Positions 12,905 through 20,900 of a DNA stretch of 31,803 nucleotides are shown here, one piece after another. Location: assembly GCA_009691815.1 (NCBI GenBank), contig SIAL01000002.1, forward strand, positions 1-31,803. Direction: 5' to 3'. Numbering within the stretch: position 1 is the stretch's first letter; every line of letters begins with the position of its first letter. This stretch comes from Gemmataceae bacterium (lineage in GTDB: Bacteria; Planctomycetota; Planctomycetia; Gemmatales; Gemmataceae). A program made the position numbers and the translations under genes. Below the pieces are notes generated by a model that was given only the letters and a program-made list of their open reading frames with translations, was not told the DNA's origin and did no database searches.

Positions 12905-14170
12905 ATGGCGGCCTTGGCACCAGTACTTACAAACAAAACCATCGCCAAAACAGGTTGGGGAGCATTCTCCGGCCTTTTAGGGGCGGTTTTGGTTGCTGCA
13001 TCGGTTGGCGTCACTTTCTGGGGTATCCCAAGGGTGCTGTTCGTTTCGTCATGGCCAGAGGGGCTCCAATTTTTTGGTGCCGCCGTCGTGTTTTTGGCCG
13101 TGGTCGCCGGAATCGTTGGTTCGGTTGTCGGCCTTTTGATGCTGGCAAAAAAATCAGGAACCCCCGAAACCCCTTCCTTTACCGCAATCGCACTGATCGG
13201 CTTCTTTTTTGTTTCTCTTTTTTGTTTGGCCATTGCTTGGTGGATGGACCGTTTGGTCTATCAAAACAGTATTAGCCGCCCAATTGGACTTGTCATCTCC
13301 ATGGGATTTGTGGCTTTTTCCTTAAGCCTTGGTGTTAGACTGTTCTTTTCCCCGGGTTGTGCAAACCTTGCCAAAATGTTGGCTGGACAAGGTTGGTTCA
13401 CAGGCAATTCCTTCAAAAAGGCCCAAGGCATTCGGATGCGCCGGATTACTCTGTCGGTTTTGTTAGTGATTCTTGGTACCGGGGTCTGGTCCCTTTTGGG
13501 TGCTTCAGGGGTCCGTAAGGGTGGCGACCTCGATGTGTCGTTGCCGTTCACCGGCCAGATTCGCATTGAAAAGGTCGGGGATGCCCTGTTCCTTGTGAAC
13601 AAGGTTTCCAAAAATGAAATCATCAGTCGTGAAAGTTTTGCTCAAATTCGGGAACAGCTTAATCCCGAATTGGCCGTAAAGATCGGCATTATTAGTGGTG
13701 ACTCACAGTATAAAACTAACGAAATTGTGCTTAAAGAAAGAGTTTCCGAGGAAACTCGGGCCTTTCGAGAACAAGGCTTAAAAACGCCCGCCGAAACGGT
13801 AAACCCCGTTTTGCCCGAAGGATCGCTTGTATTTGGCAAAATCCCTCTCCTTCCGACCGTTCAGTATTCGCTTCCCCTGTTGATTTTGGGTTTGGGCTTT
13901 TGGTTTAGCTGGCGGCTGGTGAATGTCCCCCTATTTGCCGAGTTTCTTATCAGTACCGATGGGGAAATGAACAAGGTTAGTTGGGCGGGGTGGAAAAAAC
14001 TTATGCAGGACACCGTGGTTGTAATGACCACTCTGCTCATGTTTGCGATCCTCCTTTTTGTGATGGATATCGCATGGAAACAAATCCTCAGCTCCAACTT
14101 GATTGGTGTGCTGAAATTCAAGGAATCGGTCCAGGATCGTGAGGTAAATGTGGATCGCAAGCCTTGGTGA
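12905..14170 (+). CDS. secE: Greatly enlarged SecE preprotein translocase subunit
   Basis: SecE clamps SecY in the Sec translocon of the inner membrane. The C-terminal part (about 343-400) is SecE: AEFLISTDGEMNKVSWAGWKK, matching the usual amphipathic E-x-x-KVxWP helix, then the membrane helix VVVMTTLLMFAILLFVMDIA. It lies between tRNA-Trp and nusG, the normal secE place. The protein is 421 residues against about 60-130 for most SecE. The extra N-terminal 340 residues hold about six hydrophobic segments (19-41, 55-81, 92-114, 127-148, 181-200, 321-338) and a soluble region at 200-315 with many charged residues. No known domain was recognised in the extension. The frame is continuous, with no sign of two genes joined by error. 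The ATG at 12905 has weak upstream ribosome-site similarity. Confidence 0.9.
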   Translation: MAALAPVLTNKTIAKTGWGAFSGLLGAVLVAASVGVTFWGIPRVLFVSSWPEGLQFFGAAVVFLAVVAGIVGSVVGLLMLAKKSGTPETPSFTAIALIGFFFVSLFCLAIAWWMDRLVYQNSISRPIGLVISMGFVAFSLSLGVRLFFSPGCANLAKMLAGQGWFTGNSFKKAQGIRMRRITLSVLLVILGTGVWSLLGASGVRKGGDLDVSLPFTGQIRIEKVGDALFLVNKVSKNEIISRESFAQIREQLNPELAVKIGIISGDSQYKTNEIVLKERVSEETRAFREQGLKTPAETVNPVLPEGSLVFGKIPLLPTVQYSLPLLILGLGFWFSWRLVNVPLFAEFLISTDGEMNKVSWAGWKKLMQDTVVVMTTLLMFAILLFVMDIAWKQILSSNLIGVLKFKESVQDREVNVDRKPW

Positions 14171-14224
14171 TCGCCAAGTACAGATGATCCTCAAAAGAGC
14201 GCGAAGGCCACAGGACAAAAAACC

Positions 14225-14878
14225 ATGAACGAAACACAAGAAATTTTGGATGAAGTAGAAACGGTGATCGATTCGCCTGTTTTGGTGACGGCTCCGGCCC
14301 AACCCATGGCGACCGCCTCCGATATGCCCCCGGTTACCGGGAAAAAAAACTGGTATGTGATCAAGGTCACCGCCGGCCGAGAAGAAACCATCCGAGATGC
14401 CATTGAACGAAGAATCAAAATTGAAAATCTAGAACCCTACTACGGACAGATTTATATCCCCATTGAACGGGTAACAGAACGGCGCAACAACAAAAACATC
14501 GTTAAGGAACGAAAACTCTACCCCGGCTACTTCATGACCGAGTTGGAGTTTAACGACCGAATGCTGGTCCTTTTCCGGGAAATCAACGGGGTCGGTGATT
14601 TTGTGGGCAGCGCCATCAATCGCGCTCCCAGTCCCCTGTCCGAGTTGGAAGTCCAACGGATGCTTCGGACCAAGGGTGAAGTGGTTACCACCACCATCGC
14701 CTTGAAACCCGAATTTGAACGGGGTGATCGTGTTAAGATTAAGGACGGCACCTTTGCCGGCATGGAAGGCGAAGTCAAAGATATCTTGGAAGCCGTTCAC
14801 CATGTTAAGGTAGAATTAACAATAATTGGCCGGACGGTTCCGGTGGAGTTGGAATACTGGCAGGTCGATGTGATCTGA
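14225..14878 (+). CDS. nusG: Transcription termination/antitermination protein NusG
   Basis: NusG binds RNA polymerase and links it to Rho or the ribosome. The protein has 217 residues. After a 40-residue acidic, Pro/Ala-containing extension not found in E. coli NusG comes the NGN domain (NWYVIKVTAGREETIRDAI... to about residue 145, including KERKLYPGYFMTELEFND), then the KOW domain (FERGDRVKIKDGTFAGMEGEVKDI). An AGG-containing site (CACAGGAC) precedes the ATG, 54 nt after secE. The secE-nusG-rplK order is universal and supports one transcript. Confidence 0.96.
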   Translation: MNETQEILDEVETVIDSPVLVTAPAQPMATASDMPPVTGKKNWYVIKVTAGREETIRDAIERRIKIENLEPYYGQIYIPIERVTERRNNKNIVKERKLYPGYFMTELEFNDRMLVLFREINGVGDFVGSAINRAPSPLSELEVQRMLRTKGEVVTTTIALKPEFERGDRVKIKDGTFAGMEGEVKDILEAVHHVKVELTIIGRTVPVELEYWQVDVI

Positions 14879-14924
14879 TCCGGCTGGGCAAATAGATTTC
14901 TGAAAAGGTTGAAGGACGAAAAAA

Positions 14925-15389
14925 ATGGCTAAGGTAGTTTCCGCGATTGTTAAGCTTCAGTGCCCGGGTGGTTCCGCCACCCCCGCCCCCCCGGTAGGAC
15001 CGGCTTTGGGCCAGCACGGGGTAAACATTGGCAAGTTCGTCAAGGAATTCAACGACAAGACCGCCGATCGCAAGGGACTTACCCTTCCGGTGCTTATTAC
15101 TGTTTACAGTGATCGTTCGTTCGATTTCATCATCAAGAGCCCTCCTGCCTCGGTGCTTTTGAAGTTGGCGGCGAAGATTCCCGTTGAAAAGAAAAAGGGC
15201 GGCAAGGAAATTCCACCCGAAGAAAAAGCCAAGAAATCTGGCAAATACAAGGGTTTTTCCGTGACCAAGGCGCAGGTTCGCCAAATTGCCTCGGACAAGT
15301 TTCCCGATCTTAATGCCCGCGATGTCGATCACGCTATGCGGATCATCGAGGGAACGGCCCGAAGCCTTGGCTTGGCTGTCGAAGGATAA
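14925..15389 (+). CDS. rplK: Ribosomal protein uL11
   Basis: uL11 forms the base of the GTPase-associated stalk on 23S rRNA. The 154-residue protein begins AKVVSAIVKLQCPGGSATPAPPVGPALGQHGVNI, with the Pro-rich segment typical of L11, and ends with IIEGTARSLGLAVEG. It is about 12 residues longer than E. coli L11. The extra length is a Lys/Glu-rich stretch around residues 86-108 (VEKKKGGKEIPPEEKAKK) in the linker before the C-terminal RNA-binding domain. AAGGACG precedes the ATG. Confidence 0.97.
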   Translation: MAKVVSAIVKLQCPGGSATPAPPVGPALGQHGVNIGKFVKEFNDKTADRKGLTLPVLITVYSDRSFDFIIKSPPASVLLKLAAKIPVEKKKGGKEIPPEEKAKKSGKYKGFSVTKAQVRQIASDKFPDLNARDVDHAMRIIEGTARSLGLAVEG

Positions 15390-15435
15390 TCTGGGATATT
15401 CCCGGTTTTTCAGAGGGGGTGAAGGAGAATATCCT

Positions 15436-15464
15436 TTGCGCCTTTGGGTTTTTTGCTCTATAAT
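15436..15464 (+). promoter_or_regulatory. Candidate internal promoter between rplK and rplA
   Basis: A perfect -10 TATAAT (15459-15464) is preceded at 17 nt by TTGCGC (15436-15441, 3 of 6 consensus). The predicted start lies about 38 nt upstream of the rplA ATG. It would allow rplA-rplJ-rplL expression separate from secE-nusG-rplK. Not tested. Confidence 0.45.
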
Positions 15465-15508
15465 CATAGTTTCCCCAATTTTGGGATGATGAACAGGCAG
15501 AATGAGTC

Positions 15509-16339
15509 ATGGCGAAGAAGAAAAAAGAAGACGGACCAAAAACCAACCGCAAAGGTGCGGATAGCCAACCCGTCGAGGGGGTTAAGGCTACGGCCCCCAT
15601 CGAGGGTAAAAAGGCCAAAAAGCAACCTGGTATTCCTCCCCGTCGTGGGAAGAAACTTCGTGGCGTGCTCAAAACACAGGAACAAAAACTTCGCAAAGAG
15701 GGAACCCTTGCCCTTGGCAAGGCGATTACCCTGCTTCGCACCACCCGAAGGGCCAAGTTTGACGAGACCGTTGAGGTTCATATGAACCTTGGCATCGACG
15801 CCACTCAGGCCGATCAGCTGATTCGTGGAAGTGTGGCATTGCCCCATGGCGTGGGTAAAAATGTTCGGGTTTTGGTTTTCGCCCAAGGCGCTAACATCGA
15901 CATCGCCAAAAAGGCCGGTGCCGACTACGCCGGCGGTGATGAGCTAATCAAGAAAATTAACGAAGAAGGCTGGCTGGAATTCGATGTGACTCTGGCCACC
16001 CAAGACATGATGGCCAAGGTCATCCGTCTGGGTAAGGTTCTTGGTCCCCGTGGATTGATGCCCACACCTAAGGCCGGAACCGTTATTCCCGCGGGTGGCG
16101 ATGTTGGCTCCGTAGTTAAGGAGTTTAAGGCAGGTAAAGTCGAATACCGGACGGACAAAGGCGGCAATGTTCACGCCGGGATGGGTAAACTCAGCTTTAA
16201 CGATGACCAACTTTCTGATAATATCAACACATTCATCGAGCAGATCCGCTCGGTTAAACCTTCAGGAATCAAGGGGAACTACATCCTCGGGATCTCCTTG
16301 GCGTCCACGATGAGCCCCGGAATATCGGTGGCTTTCTAA
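15509..16339 (+). CDS. rplA: Ribosomal protein uL1 with basic N-terminal extension
   Basis: uL1 binds 23S rRNA at the L1 stalk and often represses its own operon. The protein has 276 residues, about 45 more than usual. The extra part (1-50) is Lys-rich and low in complexity (MAKKKKEDGPKTNRKG..., GKKAKKQPG, RRGKKLRG) and probably contacts RNA. The core follows, with FDETVEVHMNLGIDATQADQ, and the signature GKVLGPRGLMPTPKAGTV at about 173-190, then GGNVHAGMGKLSF. Any L1-binding leader would be expected near rplK or in this gap, but I could not pick it out. Confidence 0.96.
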   Translation: MAKKKKEDGPKTNRKGADSQPVEGVKATAPIEGKKAKKQPGIPPRRGKKLRGVLKTQEQKLRKEGTLALGKAITLLRTTRRAKFDETVEVHMNLGIDATQADQLIRGSVALPHGVGKNVRVLVFAQGANIDIAKKAGADYAGGDELIKKINEEGWLEFDVTLATQDMMAKVIRLGKVLGPRGLMPTPKAGTVIPAGGDVGSVVKEFKAGKVEYRTDKGGNVHAGMGKLSFNDDQLSDNINTFIEQIRSVKPSGIKGNYILGISLASTMSPGISVAF

Positions 16340-16362
16340 ACCGGATCCAAAACAGTATTGCT

Positions 16363-16396
16363 CCGGACCGCTTTGGTGAGACCAAAGCCTGTCGGG
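16363..16396 (+). promoter_or_regulatory. Hairpin in rplJ leader, possible L10 autoregulatory site
   Basis: A perfect 8-bp stem GCTTTGGT/ACCAAAGC (16370-16388, loop GAG) is extended below by CCGGAC/GTCGGG with one mismatch. It lies in the 85-nt rplA-rplJ gap, where the L10-L12 complex represses translation in other bacteria. Identity as an L10 leader is inference from position. Confidence 0.45.
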
Positions 16397-16424
16397 ACGG
16401 ATGAATTGAACAAGGGGAAATCAA

Positions 16425-16979
16425 ATGAGCAAAGTAGTTAAATCGATGGAACTCGAGGCGATCCGCAAGGATTTCGCCGGGGTTAAAGACATGGTGGTTA
16501 TGGGTGTGGGCAAGTTGGATTGCACGGCGGACCAACAGTTCCGCGCCAACCTCCGCAAAAAAATGATTTGTGTGAAACGAATCAAGAACAGCATGGCCCG
16601 CAAGGTATTGTGCGAGCAGGGTATTAAGATCGCCGCCGACAGCCCTTATTTCGCCGGAACAACGCTTTATGCGTGGTCTTCCGTGGCGGGAATGGCGATT
16701 GCCGAGCTATGCCGGGCCATTGACGGAGAGCTAACAGGCAAACAAAAAGCCTCCTACAAGGACAAGTTGATTCTCAAGGGAGCGGTCGCCGAAGGGTTAC
16801 CGATTTCTTTTGACATCGCCAAGAAATTGCCGACCCGATTGGAAGCCATCGCCAATGTGGTGGGAATGATGCTTGCGCCCGCCGGCAAGATTGTTTCCCA
16901 ACTTCGGGCACCTGGGGCAAATCTTGCCTCGCAAATCAAAACCATCTCTGAAATGGAGACAGCGGCAATCGGGGCTTAA
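16425..16979 (+). CDS. rplJ: Ribosomal protein uL10
   Basis: uL10 anchors L7/L12 dimers to the ribosome. The product is 184 residues, of normal length. Recognisable are the N-terminal EAIRKDFAGVKDMVVMGVGKLDC, the rRNA-binding NLRKKMICVKRIKNSMARK and the C-terminal helix region (QLRAPGANLASQIKTISEME), where L12 dimers dock. A GGGGA ribosome site lies 6-8 nt before the ATG. Order rplA-rplJ-rplL is standard. Confidence 0.95.
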   Translation: MSKVVKSMELEAIRKDFAGVKDMVVMGVGKLDCTADQQFRANLRKKMICVKRIKNSMARKVLCEQGIKIAADSPYFAGTTLYAWSSVAGMAIAELCRAIDGELTGKQKASYKDKLILKGAVAEGLPISFDIAKKLPTRLEAIANVVGMMLAPAGKIVSQLRAPGANLASQIKTISEMETAAIGA

Positions 16980-17045
16980 CCCGGATTGTCGTACAACCGA
17001 ACATCCGGAAGGTCCGGGTATCGTGCTATTACGCTGGTTTGAGTG

Positions 17046-17078
17046 GATCTGTTCAGGAAGCTTCAACCTGTTCAGATC
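17046..17078 (+). promoter_or_regulatory. Hairpin in the rplL leader
   Basis: GATCTG/CAGATC and CAGG/CCTG stack around a symmetrical TT/TT internal loop with a 9-nt AAGCTTCAA loop. It ends 20 nt before the rplL ATG. It could set the L10:L12 ratio (four or more L12 copies are needed per L10) by processing or translation control, which is inference. Confidence 0.5.
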
Positions 17079-17098
17079 ATAGTGAAAGGGTTATTGAA

Positions 17099-17494
17099 AT
17101 GAGCGAGACGAATTACAGTGCGGAGACCAAAGAATTGGGCGACAAAATTGTCGCTTTGACCGTAGCCAATGCCGTTCAACTGGCCGACTACCTCGAAAAA
17201 GTCCACAACATCAAGCCCGCCGCCGGTGGAGCTGTTGTGGTAGCCGCAGCTGGCGCCGAAGCTGAAAAGCCCGCCGTGAAGACCGAATTCAGCGTGGTCC
17301 TTGAAAGCGCTCCCGCCGACAAGAAGATTTCGGTGATCAAGGTTGTTCGTGAATTGACTGGTCTTGGGCTTAAGGAAGCCAAGGACCTTGTCGAAGGGGC
17401 CCCCAAATCTGTCAAGGACGGCATCAGCAAGGAAGACGCTGAAGCGGCCAAGAAGAAGCTTGAAGAACAGGGCGCGAAAGTGTCCATTAAGTAA
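17099..17494 (+). CDS. rplL: Ribosomal protein bL12 (L7/L12)
   Basis: bL12 forms the flexible stalk that recruits translation GTPases. With the start at 17099 (AAAGGG upstream) it has 131 residues, normal for the family. An upstream frame from 17039 is not supported. The N-terminal dimerisation helices (about 1-40) are followed by an Ala/Val/Gly-rich hinge (PAAGGAVVVAAAGAEAEKPA) and the C-terminal domain with KTEFSVVLESAPADKKISVIKVVRELTGLGLKEAKDLVEGAPK. A terminator-like hairpin follows 18 nt after the stop. Confidence 0.96.
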   Translation: MSETNYSAETKELGDKIVALTVANAVQLADYLEKVHNIKPAAGGAVVVAAAGAEAEKPAVKTEFSVVLESAPADKKISVIKVVRELTGLGLKEAKDLVEGAPKSVKDGISKEDAEAAKKKLEEQGAKVSIK

Positions 17495-17512
17495 TCTGCT
17501 TTGGATCAAGGG

Positions 17513-17545
17513 ATCCTGGCTGGTAGGATACCGGTCAGGATTTTT
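17513..17545 (+). terminator. Terminator or attenuator between rplL and rpoB
   Basis: A 13-bp stem (ATCCTGGCTGGTA with TACCGGTCAGGAT, two G-T pairs) has a GGA loop and runs straight into TTTTT (17541-17545). It fits a rho-independent terminator. E. coli has a partial attenuator in the same gap. Here it probably lowers read-through from ribosomal genes into rpoBC. Confidence 0.75.
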
Positions 17546-17987
17546 CATTGGTTCCCTTGACCAATTCCTATTGGTTTGATTGAATAGTAGATTGATGCCG
17601 TACACCGGTTGGAAACAGGAAGTTTAGAAACACATACCCCCGTTCGACCTTTGGGCCGGGAGAGGGTGTGGTTGTTGCGTTTCCGGTGGAATGGTCCAAA
17701 TACCTATGGGGTTTTGGCCAGCGGTTCGTTTTCTCCAGAGACCAGGCACCCCCTATGCACAGGCAATTTCAGGTCTTGGATCCTTTCTTTTATCGCCAAT
17801 CCAACCGGGCCTTGGCCCAGCTGGTCAGTCCTTTGGGATTGCAAAACACTGTTGGGTTGGGTGGCAATCGCTCCAGCCACCGTCTCTTATTTGTGTGATT
17901 ATTAACTTACAGTGAGTCATGGGTTCCCCCGGGTCGAGGCTGACCGGGCGATCTCAAAATAAGTCATGCCTCAGGGAGTCGCATTTC
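17546..17987 (+). other. Long rpoB leader region without convincing gene
   Basis: About 440 nt separate the terminator and the rpoB ATG. Several overlapping open frames (near 17609-17905) have Trp/Ser/Pro-rich products and no consistent ribosome site, so I do not call a gene. A short GGGCC/GGCCC palindrome lies at 17807-17818. If transcription starts near 17592, rpoB has a 5' leader of roughly 400 nt, which could hold a regulatory RNA. Confidence 0.5.
17557..17585 (+). promoter_or_regulatory. Candidate rpoB promoter
   Basis: TTGACC (17557-17562, 5 of 6 consensus) and TTGAAT (17580-17585, 4 of 6) are separated by 17 nt. The pair starts 12 nt beyond the rplL terminator T-run, a sensible place for an independent rpoBC promoter. 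Confidence 0.45.
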
Positions 17988-20900
17988 ATGCCTATCCCCA
18001 CCGTTAGAACGATTCTTCCCAACCAAGTCCGTAGCTTTGGTCAAAACACCGAAGATTTGTCGGAGATTCCTCCGCTAACAGACATTCAGCAGAAGGCCTA
18101 TGCGGGTTTCCTTCAAGCGAATGTTCTGGCGGAAAAGCGCGAGGACATCGGCATTGAAGCGGTTCTCCGGGAAACTTTCCCGATCGAGAACTTGGACAAG
18201 TCCATCAATTTGCAATACATCCGATACGAACTGGGTAAACCCCGGTTCGGTCCGGATGAATGCCGCCAATTGCGCCTGACCTATGGCCGTCCTTTTCGGG
18301 TTCTGCTTCGCTTAAACAAAGAGCAACCCGTCGAGGAAGAGGTTTATCTTGGCGACTTGCCCATCATGATTGGCGGCGGTGAGTTCCTCATCAATGGCGC
18401 GGAACGCGTGGTGGTCAGTCAGTTGCACCGCTCGCCCGGTGTGGACTTTATGATGGTTCGCGAAGCGGACCGTGATCTCCATTCTTGCCGCATCATCCCC
18501 GAACGAGGTTCGTGGATCGAACTCCATGTCACGAAAAAGGATTCGCTGAATGTCCGGATCGATCAATCCGGCAAGTTTTCGGCGATGACCCTGCTTCGGG
18601 CGATGGACCCCGCCTACAGCACTAACGCCGACATTATTAAGGCGTTTTATCCCATCTCAACGGTGAAATTGACAAAGGCTCACTTTGAACAGCTTAAGGG
18701 AGCGATTGTCTCCGAGGATGTGATTGATCCCGAAGATGGTGAAATCTATCTTGAAGCGGGCCAACCTCTCGAAGAGGCCAAGTTAAACCAGCTGATGGGC
18801 AGTTCGGTAAAGTCTGTTTCGATTCTTTCCGCGGTGAAAGATCCCATCATTCTTGCCGCCTTGGCCGAAGATACGGCGTCGACCCATGAAGAGGCTCTGA
18901 TCAAGATCTATCAAAAGATCCGACCGGGAAATCCCGCTCAGCTTGAAAAGGCCAAGGAGATGTTTCGGGAAAAGTTCCAAGACACCAATCGCTATCGGTT
19001 GGGTCGGGTGGGCCGCTTCCGGGTTAATCGCAAATTCAAACTAGAGGACACTGTTGCCGCCGATGAAATGGCCCTGCAGCCCGCCGACCTTCTAAACGCG
19101 ATCAAGTATATCCTTAAGCTTCGAGCCAAAGAGGGTGAACTCGACGATATTGACCATTTGGGCAACCGACGGGTTCGCACCATTGATGAATTGGCGGCGG
19201 AAGAACTTCGAAAAGGGTTCCTTAAACTCAAACGGACCGTCACCGAACGAATGTCCAACCGAGACCAGCAGGACATGACCCCCCGGTCTCTGATTAACCC
19301 CAAGAGCATCAGCGCGGCGATCGAATATTTCTTCGGTCGAGGTGAGTTGAGTCAGGTGGTCGATCAGACAAATCCCCTAAGCCAGTTCACTCACGAGAGG
19401 CGGCTTTCCGCCCTTGGGCCTGGTGGTCTTAACCGCAAAAGGGCGGGATTTGATGTTCGCGATGTTCACATCAGCCACTATGGTCGCATTTGCCCCATTG
19501 AAACGCCTGAGGGAACCAACATTGGTTTGATCAGCCATCTTGCTACCTTCGCGGGTGTGGATGATAAGGGTTTCCTTATCACTCCCTACCGGATGGTGAA
19601 GCACGGGAAACTTACCGGCGAGGTCAAGTACCTTCGTGCCGATGAAGAGGCTAAGGTTCACATTGCTCCGGCGGATACGCCGATGACCAATGGGAAGTTT
19701 ACCTCCGAAAGGTTTACGGCCCGGTTTGATGGCGAGTTCATCACGGCCGATGCCTCCGACATCAATTATGTGGATGTCAGCCCCCGCCAGATGGTCGGCG
19801 TTTCCGCCGGTCTGATTCCGTTCCTTGAACATGACGACGCCAACCGGGCGCTCATGGGTTCAAACATGCAGCGCCAAGCGGTGCCGCTGTTGGTTCCCGA
19901 GCCGCCGATCGTGGCAACGGGCATGGAAAAGGATGTTGCCAGGAACTCCGGCATGGTCCTCAAGGCGGAAAAAGACGGCCTTGTAACCTATGTGGATTCG
20001 TTGCGGATCCGGGTGGATGAACGGGAATATGTCCTTCGCAAGTTCACCGGGCTAAACGAGCACACCTGTCTCAATCAAAAACCGATCATCAAGGTCGGTG
20101 AGAGAGTGAAAAAGGGACAGGTCATCGCGGATGGTGCCGCGACCTACCATGGGGAACTTGCCCTTGGTCGCAATGTGCTGGTGGCCTTCATGTCTTGGGA
20201 AGGTTACAACTTCGAAGACGCCATCATCATTTCCGAGCGCCTTGTCGAGAGGGACACCTACACCTCTATTCACATCGAGCAGTTCGAAATCGAAATTCGG
20301 GAAACGAAACTGGGCAAAGAAGAGTTCACCAAGGACATCCCGAATGTCTCCCCCAAAGCCTTGGCCAACTTGGACGAAAATGGCATCGTACAGATCGGCA
20401 CCTATGTTGTTCCCGGGGATATCCTCGTGGGCAAAGTTTCGCCCAAGTCCAAGAGCGAACTGACACCCGAAGAAAAGCTTTTGTACGCCATTTTCGGCCG
20501 CGCGGGTGAAGATGTAAAGAACGAAAGCCTCGAGGTTAACTCGGGCGTTGAGGGTGTGGTTATCGAGGCGCGTCGGTACTCCCGTCGGGCCAGCATGACC
20601 GAGGACGAGCGCAAGGAATTCGACAAGGACTTCAAAGAAGAGAAAGAAGCCTTCGACAAGCGAATCGCCGAGCAGTGGCATCTCATGGTTAACGACCTTA
20701 AGGATGCCATTGAAATCAGCCATCGTACCAGCCTCAGGGATGTGCGAAACAACAAGTCGATCGGTGGCGAAAAGGATAACGAAGAGTCCTCCAAGGCCGC
20801 GGCGGACTTTAAGTTTGAGCACCTTGATATTCGTACTCCCGAGCATACCAAGGCGGCGAAAGCCGTTTACAAAAAGCACCGCGAGCATTTGGGCAAAATG

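Noticed and set aside
17609..17905. Possible small gene(s) in the rpoB leader
   Set aside because: Three overlapping frames give mutually exclusive, Trp/Ser/Pro-rich peptides without a good ribosome site or recognisable motif.
20052..20888. Long antisense open frames opposite rpoB (and 24636-25646 and 23334-24248 opposite rpoC)
   Set aside because: They lie entirely within strongly conserved rpoB/rpoC codons, and their products look like shadow translation without motifs.
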